Positions 46,060 to 53,533 of a DNA stretch of 64,000 nucleotides are shown piece after piece. The notes under the pieces were generated by a model. It was not told where the DNA came from and did not search any database. It worked only from the letters and a program-made list of their open reading frames with translations. Within the stretch, counting starts at the first letter, position 1, and each line of letters opens with the position of its first letter. The translations under genes were made by a program, and so were the position numbers. This DNA comes from Flavobacterium hydatis (GTDB lineage: Bacteria > Bacteroidota > Bacteroidia > Flavobacteriales > Flavobacteriaceae), in assembly GCF_000737695.1 (NCBI RefSeq), contig NZ_JPRM01000051.1:1-64000 (forward strand). The letters are read 5' to 3'.

Positions 46060-46497
46060 ATGAAATTCAAGTCAAAAGCAGTAGTTATTAAATTATCAGT
46101 GAGTGATATTCTTGTGTCTCAAAAGTTTTATGAAGAAGTTCTGGCATTTAAGGTTGATGATAAATACACTCTTAATTCCGATGGAAATTATGGTATGGAG
46201 TCTTTTATACAATTGTATCTAAATCATAAAACCGAAAATGGTTTTATGCTTGGATTATATAAAGATATTGACTCGCCATTTTATCCATTGCCAGAAACGG
46301 GAACCGTACCAACTTTTATTGTAGATGATATACAGGCAACACTCGTTTATTTTAAATCCCAGAATGTAGTAATTGATGTAATAGATGGCGCAGAGATTAT
46401 CTCTAATATTTCAAACAAAGGATATGTAGATCAGTTTTTCTTTTTTAGAGATCCAGATAACAATTCTTTGGTTATTCGAGAGAACATCTTAAAGTAA
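46060..46497 (+). CDS. VOC family protein in the VioB-like/ebo cluster
   Basis: 145 residues of the vicinal oxygen chelate fold: KAVVIKLSVSDILVSQKFYEEVLAFKV at the N terminus and FFFRDPDNNSLVIRENI at the C terminus (DPDxN element). The substrate is unknown. It lies 30 bp after the ferritin-like gene and 37 bp before eboA. This suggests it works on the product of the dimerising pair, for example as a cyclase, isomerase or product-binding protein; that is inference from position. Confidence 0.8.
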   Translation: MKFKSKAVVIKLSVSDILVSQKFYEEVLAFKVDDKYTLNSDGNYGMESFIQLYLNHKTENGFMLGLYKDIDSPFYPLPETGTVPTFIVDDIQATLVYFKSQNVVIDVIDGAEIISNISNKGYVDQFFFFRDPDNNSLVIRENILK

Positions 46498-46534
46498 CAG
46501 CTTGTGATAGCGTAATTAGTAAAGTTATAAAACA

Positions 46535-47398
46535 ATGATAGCAACACCAACCAAAACAGATTCTGGAGAACTAATAAAAGAAATAATTCAGAGCAAACTT
46601 TCGGGATCTGAATTAGATTGGTTTAGAGGAAATATCATTTTTGAAAATTCCGCACAGTTTTTTCAAGTGTTTGGATTAATCTCTAGAAATATCTCTCCCG
46701 TTATTCCAGAATGGACTGAACAGGAAAAGGTACAACTAGAAGAATTATATCCTGGTTTTACACAGAGCAATTGGGATTTGCAACAGCTTTGTCGCTGTTT
46801 GTTAATGGTTCATTTACCAGTAGAGCAAAATGTTGAGATAATAAAAAATTTGGCCGAAATGGCCGCTATAAAAGAGCTTGTTTGTTTGTATAAAGGATTG
46901 TATTTCTTAAAGAATGCTCCCGATTTTGTCTTAATGGTTCAGGAAGGAATCAGAACAAATATGGTTGCCGTTTTTGATGCAATTGCATTAGCAAATCCAT
47001 TTCCTGCAAAATATTTGCCTACAGATCCTTGGAATCAATTGGTTTTAAAAGCCGTTTTTATGGGACGACCGTTGTATCAAATCATTGATTTAGACTTGCG
47101 TAAAAATGAAAAATTAGCCTTAATAGTTCATGATTACATTCACGAGCGTTGGTCGGCAGGCAGATTAGTAACACCCGAAATATGGAGATTAGTTGATGGT
47201 TATGTAAATCAGGAAATAGCTGCCGATTTGCTAAATGCTTTACAAACTGGGGATACATTAACCAAACAAGCGGCTATAAAAGTTTTAAAAGAAAGCTCGT
47301 TTTACAAAGAGAGCGAAATTCCTAATGAAGTACTATTAGAAAGTGCTATTACATGGAATGAAATAGGAACAAAATATTATTCACAATTAAAATCTTAG
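46535..47398 (+). CDS. eboA: EboA-like protein
   Basis: 287 residues, soluble, mostly helical. The EboA-type helical repeats include LQQLCRCLLMVHLPVEQNVEIIKNLAEMAAIKELVCLYKGLYFL, a pattern like HEAT repeats, and RTNMVAVFDAIALANPFPAKY. EboA is the first member of the conserved ebo cluster and has no known enzyme activity. The name rests on its sequence character plus exact position directly before eboB-eboF. A 3-bp gap to eboB indicates cotranscription and probably coupled translation. Confidence 0.82.
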   Translation: MIATPTKTDSGELIKEIIQSKLSGSELDWFRGNIIFENSAQFFQVFGLISRNISPVIPEWTEQEKVQLEELYPGFTQSNWDLQQLCRCLLMVHLPVEQNVEIIKNLAEMAAIKELVCLYKGLYFLKNAPDFVLMVQEGIRTNMVAVFDAIALANPFPAKYLPTDPWNQLVLKAVFMGRPLYQIIDLDLRKNEKLALIVHDYIHERWSAGRLVTPEIWRLVDGYVNQEIAADLLNALQTGDTLTKQAAIKVLKESSFYKESEIPNEVLLESAITWNEIGTKYYSQLKS

Positions 47399-47401
47399 TA
47401 T

Positions 47402-48310
47402 ATGTATTATATAGATCCACATATTCATATGGTATCCAGAACGACTGATGATTACCAAGCTATGCGTGCTGCAGGTATTGTAGCCGTTATAGAACCCGCT
47501 TTTTGGTTAGGACAAGCTAGAACAGAAGCTTCTTCATTCAAAGATTATTTTAGCACTTTGGTAGGTTGGGAAAGATTTAGAGCCTCACAATTCGGGATTA
47601 AGCATTATTGTACCATAGGTTTAAACTCTAAAGAAGCAAACAACGAAGCTCTTGCAGAAAAAGTAATGCACTTATTGCCATTATTTGCTGCCAAAGAAGG
47701 AGTTGTTGCTATTGGAGAGATTGGTTATGATGATCAAACTCCAGCTGAGGATAAATATTTTAGGTTACAGATTGAGCTGGCACTAAAATTTAATTTACCA
47801 GTAATGGTTCATACGCCACACCGAGATAAAAAGAACGGAACTATTAGAAGCATGGATGTGTTAGAAGAACACGGTATTGCGCCTCATATGGTAGTTATAG
47901 ATCATAATAATGAAGAAACCGCTAAACAAGTTCTGGATAGAGGATATTGGGCAGCTTTTACCATTTATCCTAATACAAAAATGGGAAATGAACGCATGGT
48001 TGAGGTTGTAAAACAATATGGTTCCGACCGTATTATTGTAGATAGTTCTGCCGATTGGGGTGTAAGTGATCCTTTATCAGTTCCTAAAACAGCAGCTTTA
48101 ATGCTCGAAAGAGGAATTGCCAAAGAAGATGTGCATTTAACCTGTTACAAAAATGCCCTTACAGCTTATGGGCAAAGCGGGCAAATGCATGAAGATGACT
48201 GGAAAAACGAAATGGTTATTACCCAAGACACCTTATTTGAAGGAAGTAGCGTGCTAAGAGGACAAGAAGCCCAAGAAATAGTATATCCTAATATTATTAT
48301 AGAAAACTAA
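47402..48310 (+). CDS. eboB: EboB-like TatD-family metal hydrolase
   Basis: 302 residues with the TatD amidohydrolase metal ligands in order: H7-x-H9 in YIDPHIHMV, Glu in AIGEIGYDD, His in PVMVHTPHRDKK, His in MVVIDHNNEET and Asp in IIVDSSADWG. It is a cytosolic TIM-barrel phosphoesterase or nuclease-like hydrolase of unknown natural substrate. It follows eboA by 3 bp and its stop codon directly abuts the start of eboC. Confidence 0.85.
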   Translation: MYYIDPHIHMVSRTTDDYQAMRAAGIVAVIEPAFWLGQARTEASSFKDYFSTLVGWERFRASQFGIKHYCTIGLNSKEANNEALAEKVMHLLPLFAAKEGVVAIGEIGYDDQTPAEDKYFRLQIELALKFNLPVMVHTPHRDKKNGTIRSMDVLEEHGIAPHMVVIDHNNEETAKQVLDRGYWAAFTIYPNTKMGNERMVEVVKQYGSDRIIVDSSADWGVSDPLSVPKTAALMLERGIAKEDVHLTCYKNALTAYGQSGQMHEDDWKNEMVITQDTLFEGSSVLRGQEAQEIVYPNIIIEN

Positions 48311-49207
48311 ATGTCTAGTAAATTATTTTATTTATTAACCTTATTGCGTCCCGCAAATATTGTTACAGCCGTGACAGATATTCTTGCGGGTATCGCTATT
48401 TCGGGAGTTTTAATTTTTTATAGTGACAATAATAATTTTATAATTAATGCATTATTGCTAATAACATCAACTATAGGTTTATACGGTGGCGGAATTGTAT
48501 TTAATGATATTTTCGATTTAAAATCAGATGCTATTAACCGCCCAGAAAGAATACTTCCGCGTGGATTAGTTAGCAAAAAAGAAGCTGTTTTTCTTGGATG
48601 CCTAATGTTACTTATGGGAGTTGGACTAGCTTTTATAGTATCAGTTCTTAGCGGAATTTTAGCTTTTATCATTAGTCTTCTCGCACTTAGTTATGATAAG
48701 ATAAGCAAACATTACCCAGTTATAGGCCCATTAAATATGGGACTTTGTCGGGGAGGGAATTTGCTTTTAGGAATGAGTATTAGTAATGATGCCGTTTATA
48801 ATTATTGGTACATTGGTATAATTCCTATTTTATTTATTGCAGCCATCACGCTTACTGCCAAAAAAGAAGCATCTGGTAATAATAAAGGATCTATACTTTT
48901 TGCCTTATTTCTAGATGCTATAGTTGTAGCACTATTTATTTATATAGGACAGTTACTCGGTTTTAGATTTTTGATCTTATTACCGTTTCTTCTTTTTTGG
49001 TACGGAATTAATTTTATTGCAAAATATAAAGCTTTCATTTATAACCAACCAGTTAATATACAAAAAGCTGTAAAAACAGGAGTACTATCTTTAATTCCGC
49101 TAAATGCCAGTTATGTAGCAGGCTCAGCAGGATTGGTTTATGCGCTATTTGTTCTGGCATTATTGCCATTGTCTATTTTATTATCCAAAAAATTTGCCGT
49201 TACCTGA
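48311..49207 (+). CDS. eboC: EboC-like UbiA-family prenyltransferase
   Basis: 298 residues with about eight or nine membrane segments. The UbiA aspartate motif is clear: NDIFDLKSDAINRPERILPRG (NDxxDxxxD, which binds Mg-prenyl diphosphate). A second conserved region, SYDKISKHYPVIGPLNMGLCRG, follows. UbiA enzymes attach isoprenoid chains to aromatic acceptors in the membrane, so with the VioB-like pair a prenylated aromatic product is conceivable. The ATG immediately follows the eboB stop. There is a 16-bp gap to eboD. Confidence 0.85.
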   Translation: MSSKLFYLLTLLRPANIVTAVTDILAGIAISGVLIFYSDNNNFIINALLLITSTIGLYGGGIVFNDIFDLKSDAINRPERILPRGLVSKKEAVFLGCLMLLMGVGLAFIVSVLSGILAFIISLLALSYDKISKHYPVIGPLNMGLCRGGNLLLGMSISNDAVYNYWYIGIIPILFIAAITLTAKKEASGNNKGSILFALFLDAIVVALFIYIGQLLGFRFLILLPFLLFWYGINFIAKYKAFIYNQPVNIQKAVKTGVLSLIPLNASYVAGSAGLVYALFVLALLPLSILLSKKFAVT

Positions 49208-49223
49208 ATATAAATTCCATAAA

Positions 49224-50396
49224 ATGAAACATCAACATATACTTCAGCAAAATTTTCAAGTCACATTTAATTATGACATCATATTTAGTCGTTCCTTATT
49301 TGAAGTAAACAATACATCACTTATCGATGTGATTAAAAAAGAACCAGGTTTTCAGCAACCCAAAGTAACAATAGTAATAGATAATGGAGTTGTAGATGCT
49401 ACAAGCCAGTTTATAACAAAAGTTATTCGGTATTTTAATGAGCATCAATTTGCTATTACCGAAGCTAATATACTTGTAGTACAAGGAGGAGAGGACGTAA
49501 AAAACAGCTCAGAATACATTGAAGCTGTATTAGAATTAATAAATAATAACAAAATAGACAGACATTCTTTTCTTATCGCAATAGGAGGAGGAGCAGTGCT
49601 AGATGCTGTAGGTTATGCTGCTGCAATTGCACATCGTGGCGTGCGCCTTATCAGAATACCTACAACTGTTTTATCGCAAAATGATTCGGGTGTAGGCGTA
49701 AAGAATAGCATGAATTATTTTGGTAAAAAGAACTTTCTGGGCACATTTGCTCCACCATACGCTGTACTTAATGATTCTGATTTTTTAACCACTTTAAGCG
49801 AGCGTAATTGGCGATCCGGAATATCCGAAGCTATAAAAGTGGCACTTATTAAAGACGCTTCTTTTTTTGATTGGATAGAAAACAATACACAAGCCCTCAA
49901 TAACAGGGATGTTTCGGTAATGGAAACACTTATTATCCGTTGTGCCGCTTTGCATACCGATCATATTTCTAAAAAAGGAGATCCATTTGAGAAAGGTTCA
50001 TCACGTCCGTTAGACTTTGGACATTGGGCAGCGCACAAAATGGAGCAACTTACTAATTACGAAATTACCCACGGAGAAGCCGTTGCAATAGGTATTGCTC
50101 TAGATGTTGCCTATTCTTATTTATCAAATAAAATAGATAAACCGAGTTTGGATCGAATCTTAAAATGTTTCTTAATCCTTGGCTTTGCCATAAATCACCC
50201 TATTCTTGACACTCATTTTGATGAGGTTATAAAAGGATTAGATGAGTTTAGAGAACACTTGGGAGGTCAGCTTACAATTATGTTATTAAGTGATATTGGT
50301 ACAGGAGAAGAAGTACATGCACTTGATAACAATCTAATTGCTGAATCTGTTCAATATCTGTATTCGTTTTGCCAATTAAATACCGAAGTATGCTAA
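49224..50396 (+). CDS. eboD: EboD-like sugar-phosphate cyclase (3-dehydroquinate synthase family)
   Basis: 390 residues from the ATG at 49224; the frame is open upstream to 49140 inside eboC. The 3-dehydroquinate synthase fold is clear: VIDNGVVDAT, GGGAVLDAVGYAAAIAHRGVRLIRIPTTVLSQNDSGVGVKN (NAD and phosphate binding), and zinc-site regions SGISEAIK, FGHWAAHKME and THGEAVAIG. The family makes cyclitols such as dehydroquinate or valiolone-type compounds. A second copy besides AroB in a biosynthetic setting points to secondary metabolism. Its end overlaps the eboE start by 7 bp. Confidence 0.87.
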   Translation: MKHQHILQQNFQVTFNYDIIFSRSLFEVNNTSLIDVIKKEPGFQQPKVTIVIDNGVVDATSQFITKVIRYFNEHQFAITEANILVVQGGEDVKNSSEYIEAVLELINNNKIDRHSFLIAIGGGAVLDAVGYAAAIAHRGVRLIRIPTTVLSQNDSGVGVKNSMNYFGKKNFLGTFAPPYAVLNDSDFLTTLSERNWRSGISEAIKVALIKDASFFDWIENNTQALNNRDVSVMETLIIRCAALHTDHISKKGDPFEKGSSRPLDFGHWAAHKMEQLTNYEITHGEAVAIGIALDVAYSYLSNKIDKPSLDRILKCFLILGFAINHPILDTHFDEVIKGLDEFREHLGGQLTIMLLSDIGTGEEVHALDNNLIAESVQYLYSFCQLNTEVC

Positions 50397-51637
50397 TTAG
50401 TACAAATGGTCATTTAAGCTATTGTACCAACATTCATGCAGGTGAATCTTGGGAAGCTGTTTTTAATAGCATCAAGACCTATTGTGTTCCTCTCAAAAAG
50501 AAAGTTTCACCAGATATGCCATTTGGTATAGGTTTACGTCTTTCATATCAAGCAGCAACTGAATTGGTATTAGATGACAATCTATCCCTTTTTAAAGATT
50601 GGTTAGCACAAAATGAAATGTATGTATTTACCATGAATGGTTTTCCGTATGGAAATTTTCATAATGAGCCAGTTAAAGATAAAGTTCATTTGCCTGATTG
50701 GACAAGTAGCGAAAGATTAAATTATACACAATTACTTTTTACCATTTTAGGACAACTTTTACCTTCAGGGATAGAAGGAGGGATTTCGACCTCACCACTT
50801 TCGTATAAACATTGGTATAAAACTGAAGCAGATTTAATTCAGGCCAAGCAAGTTGCTACAAAACAATTAATAACAGTCGTTACACAGTTAGTAGAATTTT
50901 ATGAAGCCAAAGGTATAATGATGCATCTGGATATAGAACCAGAACCTGATGGTATTATTGAAAACGGTGATGAATATATTGCCTTTTTTGAAGACTATTT
51001 ACTTAAAGAAGGCGCTTTATTATTAGCAATAAACCTTTCTTGCACTGTATCTCAGGCACAAGAATACATACGAAATCATATACAGCTTTGTTATGATGTT
51101 TGTCATTTTGCCATTGGGTTTGAAGAAAGTGAAGACGTAATTAAGAAAATGGAAAAGCATGGTTTAAAGATTGGAAAATTGCAAATTAGCGCAGCTCTAA
51201 AATGTACCGCTTCTGCAAATGTACCAATTGACGAATTGCAAAAATGCCTACATACTTTTGATGAACCTACGTATTTGCATCAGGCTGTAATTAAAACTAC
51301 AAATGATGAGTTACTAAAATTTAATGATTTAAAAAACGGAATAGAAGCCATGAAACGGGACGACTTTAAGGAGCTTCGCACGCATTTTCATGTCCCTATA
51401 TTTATAGAAGATTACCAACTATTACAATCTACACAAAATGATATCGTAAATGTTTTGGAAAATTGGCGTAAAACAGCATTTACCAAACATCTAGAGGTTG
51501 AGACTTATACGTGGCAAGTACTGCCAACTCATTTACAAACAGACTTAGAAAAATCTATCGAGAGAGAATTAAATTGGGTTATAAACAGAGTAACCAATAA
51601 TATAAAAGAGCCAGTTATACACCTAAGCTTACTTTAA
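50390..51637 (+). CDS. eboE: EboE-like TIM-barrel protein (metabolite traffic)
   Basis: 415 residues from the ATG at 50390, which overlaps the last codons of eboD (ATGCTAATTAG, where TAA ends eboD). It has the xylose-isomerase/AP-endonuclease-like barrel pattern: NGHLSYCTNIHAGESWEAV at the start, FTMNGFPYGNFHN, MMHLDIEPEPDG (acidic metal site), LCYDVCHFAIGFEE and LKIGKLQISAAL. The activity of EboE is not established. Start-stop overlap with eboD implies translational coupling. Confidence 0.85.
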   Translation: MLISTNGHLSYCTNIHAGESWEAVFNSIKTYCVPLKKKVSPDMPFGIGLRLSYQAATELVLDDNLSLFKDWLAQNEMYVFTMNGFPYGNFHNEPVKDKVHLPDWTSSERLNYTQLLFTILGQLLPSGIEGGISTSPLSYKHWYKTEADLIQAKQVATKQLITVVTQLVEFYEAKGIMMHLDIEPEPDGIIENGDEYIAFFEDYLLKEGALLLAINLSCTVSQAQEYIRNHIQLCYDVCHFAIGFEESEDVIKKMEKHGLKIGKLQISAALKCTASANVPIDELQKCLHTFDEPTYLHQAVIKTTNDELLKFNDLKNGIEAMKRDDFKELRTHFHVPIFIEDYQLLQSTQNDIVNVLENWRKTAFTKHLEVETYTWQVLPTHLQTDLEKSIERELNWVINRVTNNIKEPVIHLSLL

Positions 51638-51653
51638 ATACAAATACAAAACA

Positions 51654-53024
51654 ATGCAACAAACAGTCGTTATAAATGTGGTAGGGCTTACGACTACTTT
51701 ACTCGAGGATTCAGAACTTTTTTTGCACCAATGGTTTAAAAAAAATAATCATTTAAGCATTATAGAACCTGTACTTCCTGCTCTTACTTGCTCGGCTCAA
51801 ACTACTTATTTAACCGGAAAATGGCCTTCTGAACACGGAATCGTCGGCAATGGATGGTATGATAGAACTGATGCCGAAGTAAAAATGTGGAAACAATCAA
51901 ATAGACTAATACAGACTCCAAAAATATGGGATTTAGCACGAAAGATAGATCCAGCATTTACTTGCGCCAATATGTTTTGGTGGTACAATATGTATTCAGA
52001 TGCTAATTATACAGTAACACCACGTCCGCAATATTGGGCAGATGGACAGAAAAAACCAGATTGCTACTCCAAACCAGCCAATTTAAGAGATCGTTTGCAA
52101 GAGAGATTGGGAACATTTCCATTATTTGACTTTTGGGGACCAAAAACAACCATACGTTCCAGCCAATGGATTGCCGATGCATCAAAGTTGGTTTACGAAT
52201 GGTATAAACCCACGCTTACATTAATTTATTTGCCTCATTTAGATTATTGCTGTCAAAAATATGCTCCAAAATCGCCAGAAATAATCAAAGATGTAAAAGC
52301 TATAGATAAAGTATGCAAAGATTTAATTGAATTTTACGAAAGTAATGGAGTAGAAGTTATTGTTTTATCCGAGTATGGTATCACCAAGGTTACAAACCCT
52401 ATTCATATCAATAAATTTTTACGCTCTAATGGATATTTACAAATACGAGTTGAGCGAGGATTAGAATTATTAGACGCTGGAGAGTGCAGAGCTTTTGCAC
52501 TAGCAGATCATCAGATAGCGCATATATATGTAAAAGATAAAAATGATCTCCAAGAGCTTAAAGAATTATTCGAAAAGATTGCTGGAGTAGCTAAAGTTTT
52601 AGATGATGAAGGGAAAAAAGCACATCATCTTAATCATGAGCGTTCGGGTGATCTTGTACTTATTGCAAATCAAGACAGTTGGTTTACCTATTACTATTGG
52701 TTGGATGATAGTGATGCACCTGATTTTGCGCGTACTGTAGAAATTCATAAAAAAACAGGTTATGATCCCGTAGAACTTTTTCTTGATCCTAAAAAGAAGT
52801 TCATTTTGCCTCGAATCATTTTTAAATTAATTCGAAAAAAACTTGGCTTTCGTACCCTTATGAATGTGATTCCGCTTGACGCGACATTAGTTAAAGGCTC
52901 TCATGGATGCATTCCTGAAAGTGATGCCGATAAACCCGTATTTATAAGTAAAAATGGTAAATTAGATAAAATAGAAAGCAATACGGTTTGCCAATATATA
53001 CTCGATACTATCTTTAAAAATTAA
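51654..53024 (+). CDS. eboF: EboF-like alkaline phosphatase superfamily protein
   Basis: 456 residues, no signal peptide. The nucleotide-pyrophosphatase branch pattern is present: PALTCSAQTTYLTGKWPSEHGIVGNGWYD (nucleophile Thr region), LIYLPHLDYCCQKYAPKSPE (metal Asp/His) and VIVLSEYGIT. The N-terminal strand reads VINVVGLTTTLL, without the usual Asp that follows this strand as a first metal ligand, so the metal site may be altered. It is the last gene of the cluster, 16 bp after eboE, and is followed by a terminator. Confidence 0.83.
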   Translation: MQQTVVINVVGLTTTLLEDSELFLHQWFKKNNHLSIIEPVLPALTCSAQTTYLTGKWPSEHGIVGNGWYDRTDAEVKMWKQSNRLIQTPKIWDLARKIDPAFTCANMFWWYNMYSDANYTVTPRPQYWADGQKKPDCYSKPANLRDRLQERLGTFPLFDFWGPKTTIRSSQWIADASKLVYEWYKPTLTLIYLPHLDYCCQKYAPKSPEIIKDVKAIDKVCKDLIEFYESNGVEVIVLSEYGITKVTNPIHINKFLRSNGYLQIRVERGLELLDAGECRAFALADHQIAHIYVKDKNDLQELKELFEKIAGVAKVLDDEGKKAHHLNHERSGDLVLIANQDSWFTYYYWLDDSDAPDFARTVEIHKKTGYDPVELFLDPKKKFILPRIIFKLIRKKLGFRTLMNVIPLDATLVKGSHGCIPESDADKPVFISKNGKLDKIESNTVCQYILDTIFKN

Positions 53025-53092
53025 ATCTGTTTAAATAGATTTATTTAAACAAAACTGCTGATTTACTAATTAAAAAAGGAGTTAAACTTAAT

Positions 53093-53132
53093 AGAAAGCC
53101 CAATTCTTTATTACTAAGGATTGGGCTTTTTT
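53093..53132 (+). terminator. Terminator of the VioB-like/ebo cluster
   Basis: AAAGCCCAAT (53095-53104) pairs with ATTGGGCTTT (53120-53129) and extends into T residues. It is the only clear terminator between 43051 and 53132, which supports one long transcription unit. Confidence 0.88.
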
Positions 53133-53484
53133 GCTATTATCCCATTATTTACAACCTTAATTTCTAATTATTCCTATCCGTTTAGAAAAAATCTTACACA
53201 ATAAAAAAAGCGTATTCATGTATTAACTATTTTATTTTTAGCTGTTTAAAAGCTGAGTAAAAATTTAATTAACATTTTTTTACAAAAAAAACATTTAAAA
53301 TTTTATCCTTGTAAGAATTTATAAAAATACTTATTAATTAAGCATATTTATCTTGATATTATTTTTTTTAAAGAATAAATAAAGACATAATAAATTGGAA
53401 TAAAACTAGACGACGATGGATAAATTGGTTTGGTTTTAGAATAATCTACCACGCGTTTAGAAAGAATAAAATAGTTAAAAACAA
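53133..53484. other. Intergenic stretch between cluster ends
   Basis: About 350 bp of very AT-rich DNA between two convergent transcription units. No coding frame or RNA gene was recognised. Confidence 0.5.
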
Positions 53485-53512
53485 AAAAACGCTAAGGATA
53501 CTTAGCGTTTTT
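53485..53512 (-). terminator. Terminator after tssH
   Basis: AAAAACGCTAAG (53485-53496), GATA loop, CTTAGCGTTTTT (53501-53512). On the minus strand it is followed by a T tract and lies 22 bp after the tssH stop. Confidence 0.9.
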
Positions 53513-53533
53513 CATTTTATAAAATAGAATTAA

